Positions 33,746-42,287 of a stretch of DNA of 64,000 nucleotides are shown here, piece after piece; position 1 is the first letter of the stretch, and each line of letters begins with the position of its first letter. Both the position numbers and the translations under genes were made by a program. The notes under the pieces are model-generated. The model did not search any database. It was not told the DNA's origin and was given only the letters and a program-made list of their open reading frames with translations. Source of the DNA: Nitrosopumilus sp. K4 (GTDB lineage: Archaea > Thermoproteota > Nitrososphaeria > Nitrososphaerales > Nitrosopumilaceae); the NCBI RefSeq assembly GCF_018128925.1, contig NZ_CP067007.1:1032164-1096163 (forward strand), in the 5' to 3' direction.

Positions 33746-34543
33746 TTATTCTTTTAATTTAAATTCCTTAAATGGGTCAGAGATATTCCAACAGTGCTTA
33801 AAGTAATCCAAACACCATTCATGAAATGACTCGTCTTTACTGTAAAACATTGAACGAAGATCGGGTTTTCCAGTCAGGTCAGGAAACATCAATGCAGCAG
33901 AATTTTCATTAAGAATTACAGATACTTGCACAGAATTTAGCATACGTCTCTGGATTTTTTCAGATTCAAGTAGTGGGTAAAATCCAGATTTTTCAAGTAG
34001 TTTCTTTCTTCCCTTTGGGATAGAAGCATTTTCAGATATTATATGGCGGTATTTAGTGCCTCGTTTTACGCGTTTTATCATCAATTCAATAAGATCAAGA
34101 GGAGTCTCATCTAATACATTGAAGATGTATTCGTCTGCTGAGCGATATATTTTCTTCCAAGTTTCAAGCACTTTGGCCACACCTGTGATTTCTTCAGAGT
34201 TGCTAAGATCACCTATCCTTCTAAGAAATTTTGGCGAAAGGTTTCCAAATCCATGATTTGAGAAGTATTTTTTATTTTGAGAAAGATAAGATACGGAATG
34301 AATTTGAGTGCACATTGCTCTTCCAAAAGTTGTTAAACCATAATTGTTGTCTTTTTGTTTTGATATTAAGCCAGTATTTACCATACGTTCAAAATTTCGA
34401 TGAATTTCTTGTGCAGACACATTAAATTTTTTTGCAAGAGTAGTTATCCTAGAGGGTTTTTCAACAAGTTCAAACAAAATCTTAAGCCTGACCTCACTTG
34501 CTAATTCTAGAAATTCTGCAGAAGTATTTTCAAAATTAATCAT
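33746..34543 (-). CDS. Winged-helix regulator with FilR1/DUF1724-like domain (copy 2)
   Basis: About 265 aa from ATG 34543 (M-I-N-F-E-N-T-S). Clear paralog of the gene at 27271: same winged helix (L-A-K-K-F-N-V-S-A-Q-E-I-H-R-N), same Y-G-L-T-T-F-G-x-A-M-C-T-Q segment and same F-H-E-W-C-L-D-Y-F-K-H-C-W C terminus. The two copies bracket a 5.7-kb stretch of small, mostly lineage-type genes. Targets unknown; the ectoine operon begins to its right, transcribed the same way. Confidence 0.85.
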   Translation of the reverse strand: MINFENTSAEFLELASEVRLKILFELVEKPSRITTLAKKFNVSAQEIHRNFERMVNTGLISKQKDNNYGLTTFGRAMCTQIHSVSYLSQNKKYFSNHGFGNLSPKFLRRIGDLSNSEEITGVAKVLETWKKIYRSADEYIFNVLDETPLDLIELMIKRVKRGTKYRHIISENASIPKGRKKLLEKSGFYPLLESEKIQRRMLNSVQVSVILNENSAALMFPDLTGKPDLRSMFYSKDESFHEWCLDYFKHCWNISDPFKEFKLKE

Positions 34544-34702
34544 ACTTACCAACTGTCCTCACCATTAAAAACACTTTAGAAAAAATTTCTTTCAATATTT
34601 TTGATTTTTTGGATTATATTATTGCAAAGTTTATTGATTTTATATTATTTTTGTGATTGTATAGAAGTTTAATGTGAATTTTTGGAAGTTTTACACATCA
34701 GG

Positions 34703-35620
34703 CTATGAATCCAAAAAATTTTCAACAGGATCTAGAGGAACAGGTTCTCTTTCTGCAATATAGTCAGGTCTCGGATTCAAGCCACAGAAGGGTTCAACTA
34801 GTTTATTGTGAATGCTATTGTAAACAAAAAATGCGTTGCTTCTGGGATACGGAGTGATGTTTCCGTTAGAGCCATGCATAATATTACAATCAAAAAAGAT
34901 CACAGAGCCTGCACCGCCTTTTGCAGATATAATCTCACTTTTGTCAACCATTTTTTGCAATATTTCCTTATCAGGGGTGCCTATCTCTTGCCTTTTCAGT
35001 GATTGTTTGTAATGCTCATCAGGGGTTTTACCACTACACGATACAAACTCCTTGTGAGAACCTGGAATTACCATCAAAGGTCCATTAAACTCGTAATTTT
35101 TAGTAAGGCTAATTGAGCACGATACGGCACGCATGTTAGGCATACCATCTTCAGAGTGCCAGGTTTCAAAGTCTGAATGCCAGTAGAACTCTTTGCCGTC
35201 AAATCCGGGCTTTAGATTTACTCGCGATTGGTGAATGTAGACTCTGCTTCCCAAGAGTTGTTGGGTTATCTTTAAAATTCTCTTGTCTCTGCAAAGTCTA
35301 CCATAAAGTTTACTGATTTTATGAATTTCAAAAATTGAACGTACATCTCGTTGTGTCTCTTCTAAGATAAATTGAGGCATATTCTTTTTTGTGTCATCGC
35401 TAGACAACGATAAAAGTTCGTTAAATAAAGCATCTACCTCATCAGAAGAAAACAAATCCTCGAAGATCAGATAACCATTCTTTTCAAAAAATTCCACTTG
35501 TTCTTTGGAAAGAGGATCATAAGAGTCATCATACACAACAGGATCAGTTCTTGAGATTATTTTGGATTCAGAGTTTGTCCTTGTTGGATAAAAATCCATT
35601 TCAAATTTACTTTTAGACAT
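34703..35620 (-). CDS. ectD: Ectoine hydroxylase
   Basis: 305 aa from ATG 35620. Fe(II)/2-oxoglutarate dioxygenase that turns ectoine into 5-hydroxyectoine. It carries the EctD signature F-x-W-H-S-D-F-E-T-W-H-x-E-D-G-M-P near residues 150-166, which includes the iron-binding His and Asp, and a second iron His in M-H-G-S-N-G-N. Last gene of the ectABCD operon, overlapping ectC by 8 bp. A longer frame start at 35680 lies inside ectC. Confidence 0.96.
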   Translation of the reverse strand: MSKSKFEMDFYPTRTNSESKIISRTDPVVYDDSYDPLSKEQVEFFEKNGYLIFEDLFSSDEVDALFNELLSLSSDDTKKNMPQFILEETQRDVRSIFEIHKISKLYGRLCRDKRILKITQQLLGSRVYIHQSRVNLKPGFDGKEFYWHSDFETWHSEDGMPNMRAVSCSISLTKNYEFNGPLMVIPGSHKEFVSCSGKTPDEHYKQSLKRQEIGTPDKEILQKMVDKSEIISAKGGAGSVIFFDCNIMHGSNGNITPYPRSNAFFVYNSIHNKLVEPFCGLNPRPDYIAEREPVPLDPVENFLDS

Positions 35621-36011
35621 TTTTATCCCTTGTTGTAAGTAACGGATACACTCCTTCTTGATCATGAGTTTCAGGCCCAACCAATGCAGGATTGAATACG
35701 CAAATCATCCTCATTTTTGAAAACGCTCTAAGAATGTGTTTGTCATGTTTGTTCAATGCATAAACGGTACCAGGAGTTATCTTGTGTTTTGTTCCGTCAT
35801 CTTCTTCTATCTCGCCAATACCTTCAATACAATATACTGCTTCAAGATGGTTTTTGTACCAAATTTTTGTTTCAGTGTCAGGATGAAGAATTGTTTCATG
35901 AAATGAAAAACCCATATTGTCATCATTGAGAATGAGTCTGGTGCTGGACCAGTTTTTAGAGTCCACTTGTCGTTCTGTTCCACGAAGGGACTCAATATTT
36001 CTTACAATCAT
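35613..36011 (-). CDS. ectC: Ectoine synthase
   Basis: 132 aa cupin. Cyclizes N-gamma-acetyl-2,4-diaminobutyrate to ectoine. Family start M-I-V-R-N-I-E-S-L-x-G-T-E-R, G-F-S-F-H-E-T-I and C-I-E-G-I-G-E-I-E are visible. Overlaps ectB by 4 bp and ectD by 8 bp. Confidence 0.97.
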   Translation of the reverse strand: MIVRNIESLRGTERQVDSKNWSSTRLILNDDNMGFSFHETILHPDTETKIWYKNHLEAVYCIEGIGEIEEDDGTKHKITPGTVYALNKHDKHILRAFSKMRMICVFNPALVGPETHDQEGVYPLLTTRDKNV

Positions 36012-37303
36012 TTTTCAACAATCTCATTTTCTAGTTTTTTCTGAAAGTCAGACTGGTTCATTACCTGTTTGACACTTTTCTCTAAGAGATCCAGTCCTTC
36101 CTGCAATTCATTTTCTGTAATTGTAAGTGCAGGAAGGAGTTTTACAACTTGGTCATCAGAGCCGCATGTCTCAAGAATCAATCCATTTTCAAAACATTTT
36201 TGTTTTATTGCACCTGCCAAATCCTCTAAAATACAATCAATTCCATAAACCATGCCTTTTCCACGCACTTCAACCTCAGAGGAAATGTATTCCTTGGCAA
36301 TATTTTCCAGCCTATCTTTTAGGATATTTGATTTTAGGGCAATTCCTGCCTCTAACTCTTGAGTTGTCCAAAAGTAATCAATTGCAGTCTTGGCTGTAAG
36401 AAAAGCCATGTTATTTCCTCTAAAGGTTCCATTATGCTCACCAGGTTTCCATTTGTCAAGATTCGGTTTTAGCAAAAGCAGAGAGAAAGGCAATCCAAAA
36501 CCACTCAGAGATTTAGACAATACCACCATGTCAGGCTCCAGTCCTGCATTTTCAAAGCTGAAAAATGTACCCGTTCGGCCACATCCAACTTGGATATCAT
36601 CTATAATTATTAAAATTCCAAACTCATGGCAAAGGTCTTGTAATGATTTTAGCCATTTATCACTAGCAATATTAATACCTCCTTCACCTTGAACTGTTTC
36701 TAAAATAACAGCTGCAGGAAGATCAACGCCACTACTATTGTCCTCAAGAACACGTCTTAGATAATCAATTGTGTTTGTTTTTTTACCCATATAACCGTCA
36801 TAGGGCATAAAAGTCACATCATTTAGCGATGTTCCTGCACCGCCTCTATGATGACTGTTTCCTGTGGCAGCAACTGAACCTAACGTAACACCATGAAAAC
36901 CGTTTGTAAATGAGATTATGTTTGTTCTTCCAGTTACCTTTCTTGCAATCTTTAATGCAGCTTCAACTGCATTGGTTCCAGTAGGCCCAGTAAACTGTAC
37001 TTTGTAATTTAGATTTCTTGGAGCCAGAATAATTTTTGAAAAGGAATCTAGAAATTCTTCTTTTGATTTTGTTGCAAGATCCAGACTATGTGTTATTCCA
37101 TCCTCATTCAAATAGTCAATAATCTCTTTTTTGAGTATTGGATTGTTATGTCCATAATTTAGGGATCCAGCACCACAAAGAAAGTCATAATACTTTTTCC
37201 CATCCTTGTCAATCAAGAAAGGGCCTTTAGCTTTATCAAACATCACAGGATATGCTCTGCAATAAGATCTTACCTGAGATTCAATTGCGTTGATTTGTTT
37301 CAT
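36008..37303 (-). CDS. ectB: Diaminobutyrate-2-oxoglutarate aminotransferase
   Basis: 431 aa class III PLP aminotransferase. Converts aspartate semialdehyde to 2,4-diaminobutyrate with glutamate as donor. PLP-binding Lys is in L-S-K-S-L-S-G-F-G; Q-F-T-G-P-T-G-T-N-A-V-E-A-A and D-D-I-Q-V-G-C-G-R-T-G are typical of EctB. Overlaps ectA and ectC by 4 bp each. Confidence 0.97.
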   Translation of the reverse strand: MKQINAIESQVRSYCRAYPVMFDKAKGPFLIDKDGKKYYDFLCGAGSLNYGHNNPILKKEIIDYLNEDGITHSLDLATKSKEEFLDSFSKIILAPRNLNYKVQFTGPTGTNAVEAALKIARKVTGRTNIISFTNGFHGVTLGSVAATGNSHHRGGAGTSLNDVTFMPYDGYMGKKTNTIDYLRRVLEDNSSGVDLPAAVILETVQGEGGINIASDKWLKSLQDLCHEFGILIIIDDIQVGCGRTGTFFSFENAGLEPDMVVLSKSLSGFGLPFSLLLLKPNLDKWKPGEHNGTFRGNNMAFLTAKTAIDYFWTTQELEAGIALKSNILKDRLENIAKEYISSEVEVRGKGMVYGIDCILEDLAGAIKQKCFENGLILETCGSDDQVVKLLPALTITENELQEGLDLLEKSVKQVMNQSDFQKKLENEIVEK

Positions 37304-37803
37304 GCTGTAACCTCCAAGAGATTTTTTTGAATAGGACCAATCCTAACTAGATCCTCAGGTTCATGTCCATCACCTAAAATCTCAGTTGAGAATAAAGGAG
37401 ATTTTGTAAAGTTGGCATCGAGTTGAGATGCAAAATTTTGTAAAAATTTCAATGATGCCTTGTTAGAAGGAGTGACAGTAGCCTCTACAAATCTAATATG
37501 AGGTTCTGTCTGGGACAAGGCCTTAAAGACAAGCTCCTTTGCAATCCCTTTATTTCTAAACTTGTCATCAACTGCGGCCTGCCAAACAAAGAGTGTATCT
37601 GGTTTTTTTGGAGAGATAAATCCTGAAAGAAATCCAATGATTTTAGAATCAGACTCTGCCACTACGCATGTATCTGAAAACTGATCACACAATAGAACAT
37701 AGAGGTATTTTGAGTTCTCATCAAGAGGTTTGTTGGATTTTACCAGTTTCCATATTGAATCAGCATCAGTAACTAATGGTTCTCTAAACGTGATTGAAGA
37801 CAT
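37300..37803 (-). CDS. ectA: Diaminobutyrate acetyltransferase
   Basis: 167 aa GNAT enzyme that acetylates the gamma-amino group of diaminobutyrate. Opening F-R-E-P-x-x-x-D and the acetyl-CoA segment D-D-K-F-R-N-K-G-I-A-K-E-L near residue 85 fit EctA. It starts only 4 bp after the unknown gene at 37808, so that gene heads the operon. Confidence 0.95.
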   Translation of the reverse strand: MSSITFREPLVTDADSIWKLVKSNKPLDENSKYLYVLLCDQFSDTCVVAESDSKIIGFLSGFISPKKPDTLFVWQAAVDDKFRNKGIAKELVFKALSQTEPHIRFVEATVTPSNKASLKFLQNFASQLDANFTKSPLFSTEILGDGHEPEDLVRIGPIQKNLLEVTA

Positions 37804-37807
37804 GTCC

Positions 37808-38185
37808 TTAAACTAGAATTTTTTCGATGTTTCCCTGTGAAATCAGATTATTTTCTTGTAATTTTTTATCAGTAATAGTACTTGCTTCTTTGGTGACTCC
37901 GACGTAGAACGGTAATCGCTCTCCTTCTGAAGTTCCAACGCCCATCATCATTTTTGCTAGAGTATTTATTTTTTCTTTGGTAGAGTCATAGGTGATTGTT
38001 TCAGAATCTGCAACTATTCCCAAATGATATAGTTCATTTTGAGGATCCCATCCAACAACATCAGGCTTTACACCTTGAACATCTGTTGGATCTGGAAATC
38101 CATTGCATTTTGCATATAGTACTTCAAGTCCTTTATCTTGAAAATTTTCTGCCATGTTTTTTACCATGCCTTCATTTTTTGTCAT
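37808..38185 (-). CDS. Unknown gene heading the ectABCD operon
   Basis: 125 aa, soluble. Contains K-P-D-V-V-G-W-D-P-x-N-E-L-Y-H-L-G-I-V-A-D, whose strand-turn-strand pattern after P-D recalls PD-(D/E)xK-fold proteins, but the usual E-x-K is replaced by V-A-D, so an active nuclease is doubtful. Several Met codons near the start (38185, 38167, 38155) are candidates. Four bases separate it from ectA, so it is likely cotranscribed with ectoine synthesis. Confidence 0.65.
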   Translation of the reverse strand: MTKNEGMVKNMAENFQDKGLEVLYAKCNGFPDPTDVQGVKPDVVGWDPQNELYHLGIVADSETITYDSTKEKINTLAKMMMGVGTSEGERLPFYVGVTKEASTITDKKLQENNLISQGNIEKILV

Positions 38186-38256
38186 TGATGATTTTTGTAA
38201 AAATAATTAGTTAATCTTTTGTCAACAAAGATATTGAAATTCAGCTTTTGTACGGA

Positions 38257-38418
38257 TTAAACAAGTTCGTTGAGTTCTCCTTTTTTTGCCATGTCAAGTA
38301 CAAACATTTCCACATCAGTTATTCCGCAACGGGGGAATTTCTTTTCTTTGCCATTGTGATTTTTTATAAGAATGGTGTCATCATAGATGTACACACTAAT
38401 CTTGTTTTTGGTAAACAT
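38257..38418 (-). CDS. Small protein, unknown function
   Basis: 53 aa from ATG 38418 (M-F-T-K-N-K-I-S-V-Y-I-Y). Beta-strand start, one Cys, acidic helical C terminus (V-E-M-F-V-L-D-M-A-K-K-G-E-L). Its ATG overlaps the stop of the frame at 38418-38504 as TAATG, suggesting coupled translation. Confidence 0.5.
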   Translation of the reverse strand: MFTKNKISVYIYDDTILIKNHNGKEKKFPRCGITDVEMFVLDMAKKGELNELV

Positions 38419-38504
38419 TATGAATAATTTTTTCTGCCTATGTGCCACTTTTCTAATCGTTTTCGTTCATAATCTTCGAGATCCCTGTTCTTTGTCATGA
38501 ACAT
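38418..38504 (-). CDS. Predicted 28-aa basic microprotein
   Basis: M-F-M-T-K-N-R-D-L-E-D-Y-E-R-K-R-L-E-K-W-H-I-G-style helix with strong positive charge; stops at TAA sharing two bases with the next ATG. The overlap and composition argue for a real two-gene unit, but the length keeps confidence low. Confidence 0.4.
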   Translation of the reverse strand: MFMTKNRDLEDYERKRLEKWHIGRKNYS

Positions 38505-38843
38505 ACTACACCTGCAAAGAGTATAACAAATCATCAATAATGGCATTGAAAATCAACAAGAAATGGGAAATCAGGAACGATTTTTTCTAAAAATTAACAG
38601 GTTTTTATGAATTTGTAAGAGATTTTATTTTCCTGTTTTCATCATAATCAAAAAACCCTAATCTCTGACAATATTTGCAAGGAGAGAAGTTATGACAGTC
38701 TTTTCTAAAACAAGGCATAATTAAATTTGGGTTCAACCAATAAAATCAATTTTTTAAATTAAGATTTGAAAATAAGCTTGTAGAATGAAATTCAAGTTAG
38801 AGTGATAAAGAGGGTTTTATTGTTTTTTTATATAGATTAAGAA
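38505..38843. other. Intergenic region without recognised gene
   Basis: About 340 bp between the divergent 38418 microgene and the MscS-like gene. Very AT-rich, with several T and A runs (38752-38757, 38822-38829). No frame above 25 codons with protein-like composition, no tRNA and no clear repeat was found. Confidence 0.4.
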
Positions 38844-39323
38844 ATGGAAGCAAACATAATTTATGCGATAATTTCAATTCTCATCACAGCATCAATTTTC
38901 ATCATAATCAAAATAGTAGAATTCACAAAATTCAGAACGTTGTTAGGCTCAGGAAAAGCAACAGGAGTAATTTTCATAATAATTGCAATAGCTGAAGTAA
39001 TGTACCTCGCAGTAACATTGAAAATGCTTTCACCTGCAATTGAGGTAGTTACATCACTTAGTGCCATCTTGTTATTCTTTACATTCGTTTATCTAAACAA
39101 ACTGCAAAATGCAATATCAGGAATGAGTATTGCACTAGGTAGAAGAATTAACGTGGGAAGTGATATAGAATTTGAAGGAAAGCACGGAAAAATAATTCAA
39201 ATAGGACTTACAAAGACAATGGTGGAGTTAAATGATTCAAGAGTAATGTTAATTCCAAACAAAAAATTTGATGAAGAGGTTTCAATAATTAGCAATTCAA
39301 AAATTCAGAAAGTATCAACATAA
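38844..39323 (+). CDS. Small MscS-like mechanosensitive channel protein
   Basis: 159 aa. Three hydrophobic N-terminal helices (residues about 5-90), then a helix rich in Ala/Gly/Ser (N-A-I-S-G-M-S-I-A-L-G-R-R-I) and a beta domain with I-N-V-G-S-D-I-E-F-E-G-K-H-G-K-I-x-Q-I-G-L-T-K-T, like the MscS pore helix and beta domain. The MscS cytoplasmic alpha/beta cage is missing (family about 280 aa), so this is a minimal form. Near the ectoine operon, a role in osmotic downshock is plausible. Confidence 0.75.
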   Translation: MEANIIYAIISILITASIFIIIKIVEFTKFRTLLGSGKATGVIFIIIAIAEVMYLAVTLKMLSPAIEVVTSLSAILLFFTFVYLNKLQNAISGMSIALGRRINVGSDIEFEGKHGKIIQIGLTKTMVELNDSRVMLIPNKKFDEEVSIISNSKIQKVST

Positions 39324-39369
39324 AAACTATCAGTAAGCTATGCTATTGATTTTAAGCTTGTATTGTTAC

Positions 39370-39380
39370 AAATTATAATA
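39370..39380 (+). promoter_or_regulatory. TATA box before the usp-tfb operon
   Basis: AAATTATAATA centred near 39375, 28 bp before the GTG at 39404, consistent with a leaderless transcript and with choosing this GTG as start. Confidence 0.5.
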
Positions 39381-39403
39381 TCATTTTCAACGTAAATTAT
39401 ATT

Positions 39404-39844
39404 GTGAAACAGGACATTAAACAAATTTTATTGCCATATGATGGAACTAAAAGTAGTGAAAGAGCGTTTAGATATGCACTACAACTAGCAAAAGTGCATC
39501 AAGCAAAATTACTTACTCTTACATGCATAAAAGATCAGGCAGCATTTGGATTTTTTAAACTAGAATCAGATAAAAGAAAAATGGAAAAACAGAAAAAAAA
39601 TGCAGAAAAAAGAATCGAAAATTTGAAAAAAGAAGCAGAAAAACTTGAAGTTCCAATAAAATCAAAAATTGTAAAGTGTGATGTTATTTCAAAAGGAATT
39701 GTAGATTATGCAAAAAAGCAAGATGTGGACATTATAACTATGAGTAAAACCAAGCATGGGACAGCAGCAGAAAAAATGTATAGCGAAAGCACCGTCGACA
39801 AAGTTTTTGATAACGCACCATGTACGTTTGTGCATGTCAAATGA
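39404..39844 (+). CDS. Universal stress protein, UspA family
   Basis: 146 aa from GTG. Begins I-L-L-P-Y-D-G-T-K-S-S-E-R-A-F-R-Y-A, the family's first strand and helix, with a lysine-rich central helix. The C-terminal G-x2-G-x9-G-(S/T) ATP-binding signature is not clear (M-S-K-T-K-H-G-T-A-A-E), so it may belong to the non-ATP-binding class. Its stop overlaps the tfb start by 4 bp. Confidence 0.85.
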   Translation: MKQDIKQILLPYDGTKSSERAFRYALQLAKVHQAKLLTLTCIKDQAAFGFFKLESDKRKMEKQKKNAEKRIENLKKEAEKLEVPIKSKIVKCDVISKGIVDYAKKQDVDIITMSKTKHGTAAEKMYSESTVDKVFDNAPCTFVHVK

Positions 39845-40767
39845 GCATGAATCAAATTTTACACAAATGTAATGAAAACAAAGTTGTTTTGATTACAGAT
39901 GAGATCACAGGGGAGATTTTTTGTAGTTCTTGTGGTGAAGTTCTAAGAGACAAAATAGAAGATAGAGCAAACGAATCAAGAATATACACAAAAGAGCAGT
40001 ATTTTAGTAAATCAAGAACAGGCACACCATCAAAAATTTCAATGTTTGACATGGGAAATTCATCGATAATTAACAAGCAAAACATAGATTCGACAGGCAG
40101 ATTTATCCCATCAAAAAACAAGTCACATTTTTCGCGTTTGCGTTTATGGGATTCTAGAAGTAAGAAAAATTACAAGGAGAGGAACCTAGTCGAGGCATTC
40201 ACAATTCTAGATTCAATTACAACCAAACTAAACATTCCTGAAAATACAAAAGAACAATCAGCGTACATTTACAGGAAGGCATTAGAAAAAAAAATCATTC
40301 GTGGAAATTCAATCAATTCTATGTTGTCAGCTTCAATCTATGTTTCTTGTAAGCAATCAGGAATACCAAGAAGTATTGACGAAGTTGCAAAGGCAGCAAA
40401 TCTCAAGAGAAAGACTCTTTCACGAACCATCAGGCGCATAATCCAGAAATTGGAGTTAGATACAACATCAACAAAATTAAACTATATTTCCAAAATAGCA
40501 AATGCAGTAGAACTAAGTGAAAAAACTGCAAGGTTGTCAAACAGAATATTTGAAGACGCAAAAAAAGAAAAAATACATGTTGGAAAAAATCCCATTGGAA
40601 TGTCTGTGGCTTCAGTTTACATTTCAGCATTAGGATGTGGCGAAAATGTTTCAATGGCCAAACTGTCAAAGAAGAACAACATTAGCACTGTAACAATCAG
40701 AAAACTTGTAAAATTGTTAAGACCATTTGCTGCAAAATACATTGAAACTATAGAGATCACAAAATAA
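39841..40767 (+). CDS. tfb: Transcription initiation factor TFB paralog
   Basis: 308 aa from ATG 39841. Two cyclin folds (residues about 115-205 and 215-305; K-Q-S-G-I-P-R-S-I-D-E-V-A-K and V-A-S-V-Y-I-S-A-L-G) identify TFB. The N-terminal zinc ribbon keeps the second knuckle (C-S-S-C-G) but its first knuckle is only H-K-C, so one Cys appears replaced or shifted. Thaumarchaea have several TFBs; this one, coupled to a stress protein, may be a specialised one. Confidence 0.93.
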   Translation: MSMNQILHKCNENKVVLITDEITGEIFCSSCGEVLRDKIEDRANESRIYTKEQYFSKSRTGTPSKISMFDMGNSSIINKQNIDSTGRFIPSKNKSHFSRLRLWDSRSKKNYKERNLVEAFTILDSITTKLNIPENTKEQSAYIYRKALEKKIIRGNSINSMLSASIYVSCKQSGIPRSIDEVAKAANLKRKTLSRTIRRIIQKLELDTTSTKLNYISKIANAVELSEKTARLSNRIFEDAKKEKIHVGKNPIGMSVASVYISALGCGENVSMAKLSKKNNISTVTIRKLVKLLRPFAAKYIETIEITK

Positions 40768-40817
40768 CAATCAAAATAGTTTCAAATCTTTTTAAATCAA
40801 AAATGTGAGTTAGTAAC

Positions 40818-40934
40818 ATGGTAAGAGTAGACGAATGTTTCAAATGCGGGGCAAAAGAAAAAGACTGTAAATTGATCTTTAGAACAAATGAACCCGTATT
40901 ATGTGAGAATTGTGATAAGAAATCAAAACAATAG
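40818..40934 (+). CDS. 38-aa zinc-ribbon protein
   Basis: Read directly: M-V-R-V-D-E-C-F-K-C-G-A-K then D-C-K-L-I and L-C-E-N-C-D-K-K. Two C-x2-C knuckles about 20 residues apart make a minimal zinc ribbon. 50 bp downstream of tfb on the same strand. Function unknown. Confidence 0.65.
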   Translation: MVRVDECFKCGAKEKDCKLIFRTNEPVLCENCDKKSKQ

Positions 40935-40942
40935 ATCTTTTC

Positions 40943-41104
40943 CTAGTTGTTTATTTGATAGTTTTTTAGAATAACTAGTATCACTTTTACATCGTCTTTG
41001 TTGGTTTTTCGAGGGTTTTCAGCAGAAATATCAAATTGGGCAAAGGCATCAATTGCAGGTACAAATACAATTGTCAAGGCTGAAAATAGTTTTACATTTT
41101 TCAT
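40943..41104 (-). CDS. Possible short exported protein
   Basis: 53 aa from ATG 41104: M-K-N-V-K-L-F-S-A-L-T-I-V-F-V-P-A-I-D-A-F-A then Q-F-D-I-S-A-E-N. Signal peptide with A-F-A cleavage site; only about 30 mature residues. Could be a real small protein or the remains of a longer one. Confidence 0.4.
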   Translation of the reverse strand: MKNVKLFSALTIVFVPAIDAFAQFDISAENPRKTNKDDVKVILVILKNYQINN

Positions 41105-41187
41105 TATGGCGTAATTTCCAGCAAAAAGCAATTACGAACCCCTGTTATGGATAATTTCTTCGTGTCAAGAAAACCTGTTACAAGTTT

Positions 41188-42171
41188 TCAATCTGCACTG
41201 ATTCTATTTCTAAGTACAAAGAGTCCAAACATAACACTTCCAGCAGATACAATATTCAAAATTGTTATGCTTTCAGACAAGACCAATACAGAATAAACAA
41301 TACTAAAGACAGTTGTTGTAGAATATATCAAAACAGTTCTTACAGCACCAATCAACCTCAAGGCCATAACAAAAAACACCATAGTTATACCAATACCTAA
41401 AAATCCAACAACAGACATTAATGAAAACTCTTCAAGTGAAATATCAAACGGGATTTGGAATAACAGCATCAATCCCAATGTCATTACTGCTCCTGTACAA
41501 GACATCACATGGACAAGATGTCGAGTCTTTATGGAATCATCAAGTTTTTTTGCAATAAAAGTATCAAGACAATAAAAAAATCCCGAGAGAGCAATTAGAA
41601 AATCACCCATCATAAAATCAGACAACTGCCAATCATTATTGTAGATATCAGTTGTAACAGGAATCAGGATAGAACCAATTACAATTAGAAAAAGGGGGAA
41701 CATCTCTTGTCTTCCGATTTTTTCACGAAAAATCATAACTCCGAGCAATATTGCAAAGACGGTTTCAGAGTTTACAAGAATTGATGCATTAGTTGCAGTT
41801 GTCTCCTCAAGTCCCACTGTGTAACTGAGGGTACCTGAAGCTTCAGCTAGTCCCAGCAATATCAATAAAACAAAAGTAGTTTTTCCGGTTTTCTTGTCAG
41901 TTTTTCTCGAAGATTTTCTAAAAGGGGCAAAAAGCAAGCTGTTTGCAACATAGATTACAAATACCAGCATCATAGGATTTGGTATTATTGTATCATCAAC
42001 CGAATGTTCAATCAAAATTGATTTTGGAAGTACGTTAGGTAAAGCAGAAAATGCTGCTGCAAATATTGCAAAAATAAATCCAGCCCCTACAGTTTTATTT
42101 CTAAATTTTGATAATACGGTAAATTTCTGTTTTAAATAAGTCCGATGTTTGGATTCAAGATTATTAGACAA
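41188..42171 (-). CDS. EamA/DMT-family transporter
   Basis: 327 aa, about ten transmembrane helices in two similar halves, the drug/metabolite transporter layout. E-A-S-G-T-L-S-Y-T-V-G-L near residue 112 matches the first EamA repeat. TTG start. Substrate unknown; members move amino acids, nucleotides or amines. Confidence 0.85.
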   Translation of the reverse strand: MSNNLESKHRTYLKQKFTVLSKFRNKTVGAGFIFAIFAAAFSALPNVLPKSILIEHSVDDTIIPNPMMLVFVIYVANSLLFAPFRKSSRKTDKKTGKTTFVLLILLGLAEASGTLSYTVGLEETTATNASILVNSETVFAILLGVMIFREKIGRQEMFPLFLIVIGSILIPVTTDIYNNDWQLSDFMMGDFLIALSGFFYCLDTFIAKKLDDSIKTRHLVHVMSCTGAVMTLGLMLLFQIPFDISLEEFSLMSVVGFLGIGITMVFFVMALRLIGAVRTVLIYSTTTVFSIVYSVLVLSESITILNIVSAGSVMFGLFVLRNRISAD

Positions 42172-42287
42172 TAGTGATCATTACTAGTAAAGGATCCTAA
42201 TACCAGTTTTGGAAATAATACAAATTTCATACTTGATATGTTTCCAAAAATTGAAATAATATGAGAATATCATCATAATAGATTAAG

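Noticed and set aside
38822-38835. TTTTTATATAG as the TATA box of the MscS-like gene
   Set aside because: Only about 13 bp before the ATG, too close for archaeal TATA-to-start spacing with the family-supported start.
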